64,000 nucleotides of DNA from Halicephalobus mephisto (GCA_009193035.1 SWDT01000174.1:48256-112255), one strand, 5' to 3'. Positions 1-12,740 are shown, numbered from the stretch's first letter. The notes: generated from the letters alone by a model not told the origin. Numbers and translations: made by a program.

Positions 1-832
1 GGAAATCAACAATATTCGTGTCGGGACCATTAGGTAATATCCCTGATTTCAAGTCATTAAAATAATTCGAACACTCCTGAATCCAATAGAGTTTTAAAAT
101 TGTCTGGAAATTCAAAAAATTCGTGCTAGGACCATTCCGTAGTATTTCTTATTTCTAACTTCCATATTTATATTATTAAAATATTACGAAATTCAATGAA
201 AATTGGAGCTATTTAAAAATTAAATTTCAGAAAAATCCTAAAAATTTAAATTCAGAAAATTCCGTAAACACTTCAATTTTTGTTTATGATAATAACATGA
301 AAATCCTAATTGACATTCATTCACTCTTCGCCAGGAATCCAAATTTAGTATTATTCGAACTTTGCCGAATTTTTATTTTTCAGTTTTTAAAAATTCGTCT
401 CAAGACCGTTTTTTGAAATTTCTTAATTTTTAATAATATAATATCAATTTCGAAACCGTTTCCAAGGTTTTGAAATTGGAGTATTTTTATGAATTTTGTT
501 TAAAAACAAACATTGATGTTCTTCATAGGGATATTCTCAATTGCTTGAATCTCACGAATATTAGATAGCCCAAAATCGGAGGTACTTTTCCAGCATGGAC
601 TCCGCGGCTCATCGTTTCCAGAGTAATCCTAAATGAAGCCGAGCTTCATCCGTGCCCATTTGAGCGTTCTAAAGTATGAAACGATGCATTAAAAATGATG
701 TCAAAGTAATTAATTTCTTCGTGGAATTTTCTTCATCCTAGTGTTTATCCCGCTTAAGGAACAGTACGATCTAATGTTATTTCAATGTCTCTTTTTACGT
801 TGGGGATTGATACAAGGATTTGAGGTTACGGT
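1..832. other. AT-rich spacer, no gene seen
   Basis: No convincing coding exon on either strand. It holds fragments of the dispersed repeat with core TCGACACGAATTT/GGGACCATT (for example near 15-30 and 122-135). Confidence 0.6.
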
Positions 833-1512
833 CCATCAAATAGAACCGAACTCGAGTCTGGTGGGTGATAGTCACGAATACAAACCACTACACCACTGAG
901 GAAAATCTTACCTTTTTTTTAATTTAGTTTTTATTTTTTTCTAAAAAAAATATTAATATTTAGTTAGAAACTAAACTGGGGTCTGGTAAGTAATAGTCAC
1001 GGATGTAGACCATTACAGTACTGAATAAAGCTCTTGATGTTTGAAGATTCCATTTATCCACCATCTTGGTGGAGCAGATCCTTCAGTCTCTTCCTATATT
1101 TGTCGCGATTTTTGGAGAGTTGTTACCACTGTTTTTCGATCGTTTTTTCCGCTTTCTTATGCCAGTGATCTGGGGATCTTCCTTCAATTTTTTTGAAATT
1201 GTAGGGTTACCAAAACGTCGTTTTAGTTGTCTATCTGTTGTCTTCTCGTGCAAAAAGCTCTTCGAAAATCAATTTAATTTTGACAAAACAACATGAACAT
1301 TCATCTAGGAATCAAACTCGGGTTTTGTAAATAGTAATCATATGTAAATCATTACACAATCGAAAAAACCGTCTTTTTAAAATTAATTTCCTAAACATCA
1401 TCCTTGTTTTCACTTTCCTCGACATAATAATAATGTGGATATTCAATCAGAAATTGAACCCGGACTTCGTAAATGCCAGTCGCGCATGCTGACCACTGCG
1501 CCACTCAGAAAA
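833..1512 (-). repeat. Cluster of four degenerate tRNA-like repeats
   Basis: Read on the minus strand, 833-903, 967-1026, 1312-1367 and 1450-1512 share the same layout: an A-box-like start (GTGTAGTGG, GCGCAGTGG), a GTGACTATCAC-like middle and a B-box-like end (GAGTTCGGTT, GAGTTTGATTCC). All four lie in the same orientation. Acceptor and anticodon stems do not pair well, so they look like tRNA pseudogenes or a tRNA-derived SINE family rather than working tRNA genes. Related copies lie in an intron at 36.5-36.9 kb. Confidence 0.55.
1450..1512 (-). pseudogene. Best-preserved tRNA-like copy (Ala GGC-like)
   Basis: It contains a perfect consensus A box, TGGCGCAGTGG (complement of 1493-1503), and a B-box-like GGTTCAATTTC (complement of 1450-1460). 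The seven-base loop between them could read CTGGCAT, which would give anticodon GGC. The anticodon stem has a mismatch and no proper acceptor stem can be drawn, so it is called a pseudogene. Confidence 0.4.
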
Positions 1513-1515
1513 GAA

Positions 1516-2800
1516 AATTAATTACGTACTTTCTACTTCAAGTGCTTTTTAAAATTTAAAAAATCATTCATCTGTAATTGAGACTCTCAAATCGCTCTCG
1601 AGTACCTAGATTATGTTTCTTATGATAACATTGGCACCCGTTCCCACACAAGGAGGTATTATCCGAACCACTTGAGTTACGCGTGCCAGATTTTCCAACT
1701 GTGAAAGAACGACCAGTCTGCGCCGCCTCCGCGACCCGGTTGATATATTCACTGCTGTTTATTTGCCACTGTCAGTTCCGTGTTTTCTTGCTTGATAGAA
1801 ATTTTTTTGATGTTTATCTATTTTGTATCTTTATTCAACTTCCTAAAATCATAATATTTCAATTTTGCTTGCTGATTTTTTAAAGTTTTTAAAAAATGAA
1901 AATTTTTCAACTTTGGCCTAAAATATTTTTTTTACTTTTTTAATAGACAATTTTTTATTTTATATATAATCTACAGTTATCCAACTTTCTAAAATCATAA
2001 TATTTCAATTTTTACTTATTTTTTTGAAATTCTTTAAAAATAAAAATTTTTCAACTTTGGCCTAAAATCTGCATTTATTTTTTAATATATAGTTTTTTAT
2101 TTTTATCTACTTCATTTTACTTTCTAAACTGATGGCATTTTTGTTTTGATTTCTATAATATTTTTTTTTAATTTTTAACTTTGGCCTAAAATGTTTTTTG
2201 AAAATTTTTTTAATAGACAATTTTTTATTTTATATAATTTAAATTTATTTAATATCCCTAGGATGGTGATATTTTATAATTCACCTGTAATATAGATTTT
2301 TGAACTTTTTTGAATTATTGTTTTTCAAATTTTGGCCTAAAAATGCACTTGTTTATTTTTTGATAATTTTTTTATTTTATGGATTTATTTGACTTTATAA
2401 AATCATAATTTATCGATGTTGACCTACGATATAGACTGGTTGAACTTCCCTGAATGATAATTTCCGATGTGACCCCAAATCTACACTTATCTTTTTAGAT
2501 AAACAATTTTTCTACTTTTATTCGTAATTCACATCCATCCAGTTTTGTTAGTATATTATTTTTAATTTTTATTACTAATATATATTTATTTAATTTTTCG
2601 AACGGTAATTTTCGATATATAATATGTGTTTTTTGGGTGTTTTTAAATTGACTTATATATTTATTAATGTTTATATATATATATTTTTTTATTTATATAT
2701 TTATTTATGTTTTTATTTATATTTATATATTTGTACATGTACTTAATTTCCTCGATCGTGAATTTTTGTGTTTTTAATTGTATTATGTATTTATATAGCT
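1516..2800. other. AT-rich spacer upstream of the sulfotransferase gene
   Basis: Low-complexity sequence with a loosely repeated block around 1890-2360 (CAACTTTGGCCTAAAAT recurs at about 1909, 2049, 2179 and 2330). No exon is supported. The last bases, TATATAGCTTTCAG (end 2805), form the probable trans-splice acceptor for the next gene. Confidence 0.6.
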
Positions 2801-2810
2801 TTCAGAAGAC

Positions 2811-5800
2811 ATGCGGGCCCATGAATCGCCTCCAGTTTGCTTTTTGGCGGTTTTTACCTTGTTTTCCGTTGTTGTTTCTTTGCCAGTTGACCGTCCTCAG
2901 AAGAGATTTCCCAATGCTATCATCATCGGAGTCAAGAAATCGGGAACTCGAGCTTTGTTGGAATTTTTAAAATTAAATCCTAAAATCAAAGCTCCTGGAC
3001 CAGAAATCCACTTTTTCGACAAACACTATGAATTGGGACGTGAATGGTACAGGTAAGTATTGGAAGTTTTATATTTTTGACCTTTGGAAAATCGTTATCG
3101 CCGTTTTGAGTCTTATTTTAAATATTATTAATTGCGGAAGGATTTTATGACCCGATAGACCAGTTTTATGAATATGTATGAGAAGACAATTAATCACTTT
3201 GGCACCCGTTCTGGGATCGTCGAAAATGTGAGAACTCAATGGAGATATTATCCTCATCGCCAGATTGCGCAAGTTTGACAGTCGCCTTTTTGAAAACCGC
3301 ATAGTTGTGGTTTATCGAGATGACCAGATAACTTACCGCAAAGCAAAATCTTTCAAGATTGTCTGGCCGAAAAATAATAGCCTTACTTTAGTCTTAATTA
3401 TCCAATTTTGATCCACAAGTCCATTAAGAACCAATTTAGATACGTTACAGTATGGTAAAAACAATGTTAAAATTACTTTTGTAAATTTCCAATTTAGGAA
3501 AATTTATATTTTTAAATTTTTTATTGAAAATTTGATTTCGATCATGTTGATGAAAAAATTATTTTATTTTGGTTTTTTGGATAAAAATTGAATAATTAAG
3601 AATCGACTCAGATAAGTTACAGTATAATACGAAAAGCAAAAATACTTTTATATTTTTATTTTTTTTAAATAATTATTTTTAAACAATTTTTAATTTAAAT
3701 TATTTTTTATTTCCTAATAAATAATTAATTTTCGATATTTTTCTAATTTAAGTAATTTAAATAATTTCTAATATTTTTAAAATTAAATAATTTTTAATAT
3801 TTTTCTAATTTAAGTAATTTTTAATATTTTTCAATTCATCTTTTTATAGATAATTGATTTTTAATATTTTTTAGTATTTTTTAATTTAAATAATTCGTAT
3901 TATTTTTGAACTTTCGATCTACAGCATATTGGTCGAGGAAAGTTGGTCTCTTATGTGAAAGAGATCTCGTGCAAGCCACTAATTAACTTGCACTAGTCTA
4001 CCTTAGGAAACCGTTCCAAATTCGTAAAATGAACAACAATGAACATTTTCATTTTTCCTATTTTTGGAAAACTATAAATCTTGTTTCTTTACTGAAAGAA
4101 AACCCGATGAATGTCCTCGAAAAAATCGGACTTCATGCTGAGAAATAAGATTGGATTAAGGTCCCGAAAAAACTCCTGTTGACAGACATATCATGATTAC
4201 CGTTTCCTGCTGTTTTATTTTTCATTGAAAATCCAATAGTAGATTATCCATTTTGAGGACACTGTAAGGATCAACCATTAATCAAAGATTAACGGCCTGG
4301 AGTGGTGACAAATTGTTGGTCAATTGTAAAATGCCGAACGGCTGTTCCAAAGGATATTCATCAACTTGAAGCTCTAAATCAGTACTATACAGAATAAAAT
4401 TGAACAGCTGGTCTTGGAACGATCGTCAAAAATACAAAACTTAAATCTCGTTTCTAAAAATTAAAAAAAATTAAAAATGAAAAAATTAGTAATAATACTG
4501 TAGTTTGAGGCTTAAAAGTATTACGGTACTTTAACATTTAAAGTTACGGTGTTTTTTTGCGTAAATATTTTACAGTATTTATATACCTAAAAACTTTAAT
4601 ATTTTTCGTACCTAAAATATTACAGTATTTTTATACCTAAAAATTCTACAGTACTTCCACATAAAAAAATATTACAGTATTTTTAAACCTAAAAATTCTA
4701 CAGTACTTTGATGTTCAAAAATATTACAGTATTTTTATACCTAAAAATTCTACAGTACTCCCACATAGAAAAATATTACAGTATTTTTATACCTAAAAAT
4801 TTTACAGTAATTTGATGTTCAAAAATATTACGGTGTTTTTTGCCTAAAAATTTCACTATTTTTGGGTGATTTTTGTTTATGGTAATTGACAAAGTAGTTG
4901 AGTATATTATTAAGTCTGGGATTTGTTTGTTGGCAAATACAGGAACCAAGCATTGGATTTATTTTTTTCAAAAGCGGATACCGCTCTCGATTGTTTGCAT
5001 AAAATACCGCAAAGGATTGCCATTTTTGGGGTTTGGTTTCCGATATAAAATCGATTTTTTTTTCAGGGATCAAATGCCAGAAACTTATAGAAATGAAATT
5101 ACAATCGAAAAATCTCCAGCTTATTTTATAAGTAAATTCGTTCCTGAAAGAGTCTGCAAAATGAATCCAAAAATGAAACTTATTGTTGTCGTCAGAAATC
5201 CCATCACAAGAGCTATTTCTGGTGAGTTATACTGTAATCATTATTGTAAAAATCAAAGATGAATTTTAATACAGAATAATCCTAACACAAATTTTTGAAA
5301 TTTTCCAGTCAAGACCGAAAATGCAAAAATTGACTTTTATGCGATTATTTTGGATTTAATATTCTACCATTTAGAGAAAACCAAAAATAATTGTTTTTAT
5401 AAAAATGTTTCGACACGAATTTTTGAAATTCCTCAGCAATTACAGTAATTTAAATAGTAATTTCGGTTTTTTGGACAGTTTTTTTATAATCTTAGACAAT
5501 TTTGAAATTAATTTTTCATAATATTTTAAGATTAAATCTAAAGTTTTCCAGATTACGGTATATAAATTATAATTCTATATAAATCCTCAAAAGTTAACAA
5601 TTACACACTACAGTATCCATGGGTACTGAAAACATCATTATTCAGGTTACAGTAACCTAAACAGTAATTTCGGTTTTATTTTAAATTATTTCGAAACCAA
5701 CTTTTTAAAATTAAATTTTTTATTAAATTTTGAATTCTCCAGATTACGGTATATAAATTATATAACTCTATATAAATCCTCAAAAGTTAACAATTGTACA

Positions 5801-6372
5801 GTACAGTATCCATGGGTACTGGAAATATCGTAATTGAAGTTACAGTAACCTTCAGTAAATTACTTTTTTAATAAACTTGTTGTTTTTTAGATTTTACTCA
5901 AGCTGTAACGAGGAAAAAAAGAAATATTTTTACTTCTAAATTTGAAGAACTCGTGAGCTGCTTCAACGAGACCAGTCCTTCCTGTCACAAGGGCGTCAAC
6001 GCCTCCTGGGGAGCGATCAGGATCGGAATCTACCACAGACCACTTCAGAAATGGCTACAGTACTTTCCATTAAATCAGTTTTTATTCGTTGATGGAGAAA
6101 AATTAATCAGCGATCCAGCGACTCAAATTCGAAAAGTTGAAAAATTTCTGAATTTAAATCCAATCGTAAAAAAATCAAATTTCGTAATTGATCCTGTTAA
6201 AAAATTCCCATGTATTAAACGCAACACAGGATCAGTTCATTGCCTAGGGAAATCTAAAGGCAGAATTCATCCGCAAGTAAGACCTATTGTTTTACAAAAA
6301 TTAGCGGATTTTTATAAACCAGAAAATGAAAAATTTTTTAAAATTATAAATCAACGTTTTGATTGGTTTTAA
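2811..6372 (+). CDS. hst-3: Heparan sulfate glucosamine 3-O-sulfotransferase
   Basis: Exons 2811-3052, 5067-5221 and 5891-6372 join in phase to give 292 residues. A signal or signal-anchor segment spans residues 9-25. The 5' PAPS-binding loop is PNAIIIGVKKSGTRALLE (residues 34-51); the family usually has KKGGTRA. EIHFFD (65-70) carries the expected catalytic glutamate, EKSPAYF follows at 95-101, and the 3'-phosphate motif VVVRNPITRAISDFTQ is at 121-136. A Cys pair (240, 250) precedes KGRIHPQV (255-262). Order, spacing and length match animal 3-O-sulfotransferases, Golgi enzymes that move sulfate from PAPS to the 3-OH of glucosamine in heparan sulfate. A TTTCAG acceptor ends 5 nt before the ATG, suggesting trans-splicing. 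AATAAA is at 6667-6672. Intron 1 is about 2 kb and full of repeats. Orthology to hst-3.1 versus hst-3.2 cannot be decided here. Confidence 0.93.
4540..4850 (+). repeat. Tandem repeat in sulfotransferase intron 1
   Basis: About 60-bp units alternating AAATATTACAGTATTTTTA and CCTAAAAATTCTACAGTAC, repeated roughly five times with small changes. The TACAGTA core is common across the window. Confidence 0.7.
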
Positions 6373-6375
6373 TTT

Positions 6376-6565
6376 AAAATTTAAATTTTTAAATTTTTAA
6401 ATTTTTAAATTTTTAAATTTTTAAATTTTTAAATTTTTAAATTTTTAAATTTTTAAATTTTTAAATTTTTAAATTTTTAAATTTTTAAATTTTTAAATTT
6501 TTAAATTTTTAAATTTTTAAATTTTTAAATTTTTGAATTTTTGAATTTTTGAATTTTTAAATTTT
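6376..6565. repeat. (AAATTTTT)n microsatellite
   Basis: More than twenty near-perfect copies of an 8-bp self-complementary unit, starting just after the sulfotransferase stop codon and so probably within its 3' UTR. Confidence 0.9.
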
Positions 6566-6992
6566 TAAATTTTTATCAATTTTACGGGTAATTTAAAATA
6601 TTTGCCAACGGTTTTAAAAAAGTATTAAATTTTTTATTTTTTATATATTTAATGGCAATGATTATGAATAAAGAATTTTGTGAAATTTGGTATTTTTAAA
6701 ATACAATGAAAATCAATTTTAAAAAATTGTTAAAATTTTAGTTTTTTAAAAATAAATTTAATAAAAATTTTTAATTTTTCTAATTTAAAAAAATAAAATT
6801 CCATGTTGAATCAAAAATTATTTTTTATCAATTTAAATTTTACAAAAAAAAATGAATTTTTTGCAAAAAAAAATTTTATAAAAAAATGAATTTTTTGCAA
6901 AAAAATTTTAAAAAACCGGCGTTTACAATTTACAATAAATTTCGAAAACTAAGTTATTACTCTATTAGGCCAATAAAAAACATCGAATTTTT

Positions 6993-9327
6993 TCATAATT
7001 CTTTTTTTTGTTTTTTGCCTGAGGCGGTTTTTTTCACTGGCACTGGTTCTGGTTCATCATCGTCGTCATCTGCAAAATTACTGTATTATAAAAGTTATAA
7101 ATATTTTTGTAAAATTGTTTCAAAAAAAATCATTAATTTTTTTAAAATTCTAATTTTTCGAAAATTATTAACTTTTATAAAATTTTTGAAAATTTTTAAT
7201 AAAATTCCAGAATTTTTGGAAAACTTTTTTGAAATTTTTGAAGATTTCAGAATCGTCCACTAGATTCTAGAAAATTCTAGAAATTTTCGAAAACTTCAAA
7301 ATCGTTCATGAAATTTCAGAATATGAACTTTTTTAAAATTTCGGAATTTTTTGCTGAATTCTAGAAGATTTCAGAAGCTTCTGTGGGATTCCGAAAAGTT
7401 TCATTAAATTCTCCGATTTTTTAGAATTCATTGGTTTTTAAAATTTTTATAAAAAGCTTAAAATTTTCAGAAATTTTTGAAAAATTTTGAATTTTCAGAG
7501 ATTTTCCAGAATCTATTAATTTTTAAAATTTTTTTAAATCCATGAAATTTCCAAAATTTCCGAAAATTTCCAATAAATTTTGAAGTTTCAGAAGATTTCC
7601 AAATTTTCCAGAATCCATTGATTTTTAAAATTTTTAAAAATCTTTATGAAAATTTCAACTTTCAGAAATTTTTGGTAAATTTTGAAAGATTTTAGAAAAT
7701 TTTATAAAATTCTTAAAATCCCCAAAATATTCCGTAAGATCTCTAAGTTTCGGAATTCACGAGATTTCGGAAGCTTCTATAAGGTCCTCGAAACTTCCGG
7801 AAGCATCTATTAAATTCCGAAAGATTTATTTTTACTGGATTTTGGGATTTTTATAATTTATGAAAATTCGATTTTCATTTTGGAACTTGCCGTCGAGAGA
7901 AATGCTGCCGTTCATGATTTGGTCGATCCAGGTCTGCAAGGCCTCCAAGTTTGAATCCCCGTGTTTCTTGGGATCGTCCAAGTTCAATTGGGACATGTCG
8001 AACCAGATTCCTTCCTTGTCAGCGATGTCGACCAATCCGATTTGAGGACCTTCTTCGATGTCGATTCCGAACATTTCCTCCCAAACATCTACCATGAGGG
8101 GGAATTCATCTGGATCAATAAGAACGATTTCCAAAGTCCCGGCATGTTCGCTATTTTCGTCTGCGATTTTCCGGAGCAATTTGTACATAGCTCTGCCTTC
8201 TCTTGTTTCTTCGTCACAGAACGCCAGAACCATTCTTTCGTCATCGTCAGAATCCTTCCAAACATTGAAGTAATTCTGAAGGCTGAGTTTCTGCATCACG
8301 GGTTCGCGGTGTTTCTCGACCCATTCTTCGAATTCTTCTTCTGTGTCCACGTTAGGATCGGGAAAAATCGGATCATCTTCGAAAGGATGAAAAAGTTGGA
8401 CTTCACCGACTCTCTTCAATCCCAATTTTCTGGCCCATTGAGAAGTCACAACAGCGAAAAACTCGATTTCTCCCATGAAGTCTTCCGCAGCTTCTTCGTA
8501 CTCCTTCAAAGCAGCACTTCCGGGTTCAAAGTACCCTATTATCCTGACAGCTTCATCATCGAGGTCTTCGAATTCTTCAAGATCGAAATTGTCGTTGATA
8601 ATCGTCACAGGATCATCAGGGATATCCATGAGCCAAGAAACGAAGGTTTCAGGATCCCGAACCCCGTTGTACTCAATTTTGTAGCCGTCTTTGTAGACAT
8701 GAATCGTATCTTCTCCTTTTTCAACTTCTAAAAAATAAAATCACTTAAAAAAAATAAAAAATAGTAAAATTAATTTCGGAATTAATCCTAAAAATTTGAA
8801 AACTAACTATATAAAAAAATTATAAAATTAATTATAAAAAAATTTCAAAATTAATTATATAAAAAAATTATAAAATTAATTATATAAAAAAATTTCAAAA
8901 TTAATTATAAAAAAAGATTATAAAATTAATTATAAAAAAATTTTAAAATTAATTATATAAGAAAATTTTAAAAATCACCTTCTTGATTTCTTAATTTGAC
9001 TTCTTTAGTAGTGTTTACGGTGTAAAAATTATATCCACGTTTGGTCATAATCTGAGCAGATAACTGTAAAAAACATTCGTATTGGTCCAATTCAGCATCG
9101 TCGTCCTCGACGTCGTTGAAGAAAACAACCGATTTGGCATCTTCAGCAAAAACTGTTTTATTAAAATTTTTCTCTGTCAATACTTCAGTTCTGTCGAAAC
9201 CATCATATTCGAGATCGGGATATCCAAGGAACATACATTCCAAATCGCTCGTTTCGGTTTTACTTACTCCACAGGCGACCAACCCGACAAGGGTACAAAG
9301 TACTATCACACGGCCGATCACCAACAT
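6993..9327 (-). CDS. csq-1: Calsequestrin
   Basis: Exons (minus strand) 9327-8979, 8727-7891 and 7069-6993 give 420 residues. A signal peptide (about residues 1-19) is followed by the family opening YPDLEYDGFDRTEVLTEKNF and then acidic thioredoxin-like domains. Exon 2 would otherwise run on to a stop at 7832 with a non-acidic tail. A perfect GCAAGT donor at 7890 and a TTTTGCAG acceptor at 7072-7070 instead splice in phase to a 77-nt exon giving six Asp, then EPEPVPV, ending in KKEL. An Asp-rich tail is the expected calsequestrin C-terminus, and KKEL resembles an ER-retention signal. The protein buffers Ca2+ in the SR/ER lumen. TTTTTTTAG ends 4 nt before the ATG (probable trans-splice site). 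The gene is convergent with the sulfotransferase gene. Confidence 0.93.
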
Positions 9328-9398
9328 TTTACTAAAAAAATTAAATTGTATTATTTTAAAAAATTAAAAATTGTTTCAACGCGGATTTTTGAAATTTT

Positions 9399-10375
9399 AG
9401 GATTGAAGAGAGTGCGAGAGGAAACAGGACGAGTTGCCGGATTTACCACTTTTGCCTTTTTTGTGAAACCTCATTCTCTCTTTGCGCGGGAATTCAAAAA
9501 ATTATACTGTATTAAAATTTAAAAGTATTTTTAATAATTTTTTTCATATGAATTTAAAATTTAGGATTGAAGAGAGTGCGAGGGAGGACAGGACGAGTTG
9601 CCGGATTTACCACTTTTGCCTTTTTTGTAACCCTCATTCTCTCTTTGCGCGGGAATTCAAAAAAATTATACTGTATTGGAAATTTAAAATATTTTTAATA
9701 ATTATTTCGATACGAATTTAAAATTTAGGATTGAAGAGAATGCGAGAGGAAACAGGACGAGTTGTCAGATTTACCACTTTTGCCTTTTTTGTAAACCTCA
9801 TTCTCTCTTTGCGCGGGAATTCAAAAAAATTACACTGTATTGGAAATTTAAAATATTTTTAATAATTTTTTTCATATGAATTTTCAGAAATTTTAGGATT
9901 GTGGAAAAAGACGAAGTGAGTGCGAGGGAGGACAGGGCAAGGAGCCAGATCTACCACTTTTTCTACTTCCACAGATCTCGCTCTCCCGTTGCGTAGGAGT
10001 TCAGAAATCCCAAGCTCATTAGAAATATTTATTTTGAATGTTTATAATAATTGTTTTGACACAAATTTTCCGAAATCTTAGAGTTGAAAAAAAATTTAAA
10101 AAATAAATCTGTTAACTAATCATTGCCAGATTTATCACTTTTGAGACATTTATCGATCACTCTTTACACTAAAATCCAAAAACTATTATAAAAAATTTCC
10201 AAAAATAAAGATAAAAAAGTTAGAAAATAAGTTTTTTTGGAGTGAATTTTTAGGATTGCAGAAGACAGGACGCGAGAGAAGACAGCGCGAGTCGATTTCG
10301 ACAGAGAACTCAGAATTACCGTTTTTTCCATTTTTATAAATTCTCCCTTTGCGCGGGAATTCAAAAATTCCAAAA
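9399..10375 (+). repeat. Array of ~165-bp repeats upstream of calsequestrin
   Basis: Clear copies start at about 9399, 9563, 9727 and 9895, and a diverged one at 10252. A very degenerate one may lie near 10078. Each reads AGGATTGAAGAGAGTGCGAG, then GGACGAGTTGCCGGATTTAC, then CATTCTCTCTTTGCGCGGG. The period is 164-168 bp. The array sits directly 5' of the calsequestrin start. Its ORFs have no coding features. Confidence 0.85.
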
Positions 10376-12740
10376 TCACTGTTGCAAAAAATTAAAAATT
10401 ATTTTAAAACAAATTTTCAAAGTTGTAAAAAAAGACGAGTTGGTTTTTGTAGAAAATTACCACTTTTATTATTTTTTTAAATATGATTTTTTTACATAAA
10501 AATCCAAAAATCTGGAAAAATCATACTATTATGAAACTTAGAAATAAACATGTTTATGAAATTTTTTCGACATCAAATTACGAAACTTCCTCAGAATTAC
10601 AGTAGCCCATTGGACAATTTTGATCTTCCAAGGCGATTTCGTAATCAGAATATCAGGCATTCCGAAAATTGAAGACAGTCTTCCTTGCAGACTGGGTCCC
10701 GACGCGAATACTGCATTCCACGGGATTACGGTGTTAAGGTACTAATTAATTGTTGAATTGTTCGATATATAAAGTTTCTGCTTTAATAAAAAATTACTAT
10801 TTTCCTATTTCCACACACTTCCGAAGATCAACCAAAACTGTCGAGTTTTCGGAATCCGTTTTCAAATCGAACTAACTAGATTTAGATTTGAATCTTTCAA
10901 TTTTCGAATTCGAACTAGTTTAGTTTGAACTTGAACTTTTCAATTTTCGAATTCGAACTAGTTCAGTTTGAACTTGAACTTTTCAATTTTCGAATTTGAA
11001 CTGATTCGATTTAGATTTAAATCCTTCAATTTTCGAATTGATTCGATTTAGATTCAAATTTCTTAATTCTCAAATCTAGCTGATTCGAAATCGGTTCGAA
11101 AATCGACAGTTCTGGTCATAGTGATAAAAGTTTGAAAATTAACATTGTTACGAAATTTTTTTAGTTTTTGGGAATTTCTAGAATTTTTAATTTTTAAAAT
11201 CTTCATTGGATTCTGAGAATTTTCGAAAAATTCTAGAATACTGAAAACTTAACAAATTTTAGAACTGTTTTATGAAATTCTAGAAGTTTTTAAAAAGCTT
11301 TAAAATTTTTTATTGGATTCTGTTTTCATGGAATTTCTAAAAAATTTCAGAAGTTCCAAAAATTTCCACTAGATTCTAGAACCTTCTTCTGAAATCCTAG
11401 AAATTTTTTAAAATCTCCAAAATTTGAAGATTCTGTAAGTTTTTATAGAATTTTTAAGGAATTCTAAAAATCTCCAAAAATTTCCACTAGATTCTGAAAT
11501 TCTAGAAACTTAAAAATTTCTAAAATTCCAAAATATTCTTCAGATTCTGGAAGTTTTTAAGAAATTTTTTTAATTTTCTGAAATTTAAATTTTTAAAAGA
11601 TTCTGAGAATTTTTTAAATTCTATGAAATTTAAATTTTTAAAAGATTCTGAGAATTTTTTTAATTTTCTAAAATTTTAATTTTTAAAAGATTTTTTAAAT
11701 TTTCTGATTCAGCAAAATCCCACGAAATCTTAGAAATTTCAAATTTTCAAAGTTTCTAGAAGTCTAAATTTGATTCCAGAAGTTAAAAAATTAAATATTC
11801 AAAAAGTTTTTAAATTAAAAAAACAAATGATAATTTACAAAAAATTTAAAATTCAAAAAAATCCGCATTTTTTTTTGAATAACTAAAATAAAATAAAATA
11901 ATACACACGTTCCATCAGGCAGGGGGACCTCCTCAAACAAATTCGGGGGCGTTAAACAGCGGCCGATCGCGAGGAATTGCGTCTGTCAAGTTTGCCACAA
12001 GTCTTTGGCCCTCAGGGCATGGATAAGTACTCAATCCTAATCTCGTTCTCAATGGAAGCCATTTTCTGCAAGAGATCGTGGTTCCATCTTGATGGATGTC
12101 ATTGAGACAAGGCTCAAAAAATTAAAGTTTAAAACTCAAAAAATATAAAATATAAAATTTTAAAAAATATAAAATCTTAAAAAAATATAAAATTATAAAA
12201 ACTCAAAAAATATAAAAATTTAAGTTTAAAAAATATAAAAAATTCAAAAACATAAAAATTGAAATTCAAAAAATCTATAAAATTAAAAATTCAAAAAATA
12301 TAGTTTTATAAAACTTACGAAATTAAAATTTTTAGATTTTATTTATTTTTTAAATGTACAAAACAAAAATTTTTAAAAAATAGGAAATTTTTAAAAATAT
12401 AAAATAAGAAATTTTTAAAAATATAAAATAAAAATTTTTAAAAATATAAAATAAAAATTTTTTTAAGTTAAAACAATGAGGGAGTAAGTCAACACATCAG
12501 AAATCGTCCGATAAATCTGGATTTGTTTGCTATACTGCGGGATTTTTGTCGGATCGATCGAGATTCCAAATGAAAACTTAAAAACTTGCGGAAATGTAAA
12601 GTAACATTAAACAACCCACTTGAAATCTGATCCATATCTGTTCTTTTTCCAATCCAAAAACTACTAATTTTCTATATTTAAAACACTACAAAAACTACTA
12701 AAAAATAACCGTTATCGAATGGCTGTGAAAAAAAAATTAT
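10376..12740. other. Spacer with dispersed repeats and two unassigned coding-like islands
   Basis: 10830-11110 repeats TTTCAATTTTCGAATTCGAA / CTAGTTCAGTTTGAACTTGA, a family seen again at 62490-62790. 11140-11870 is low-complexity TTCTAGAA-type DNA. 11925-12120 is much richer in G+C and is open on the minus strand (reads ...YPCPEGQRLVANLTDA...), but has no clear splice partners. 12475-12590 (minus) reads ISIDPTKIPQYSKQI... to a stop. Neither could be placed in a gene model. Confidence 0.4.

Noticed and set aside
6886..7263. 125-aa plus ORF
   Set aside because: Low-complexity Phe/Lys/Asn text; the run of Ser is antisense to the acidic last exon of calsequestrin.
7961..8731. 256-aa plus-strand ORF
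   Set aside because: Antisense shadow of calsequestrin exon 2; composition mirrors the acidic coding strand.
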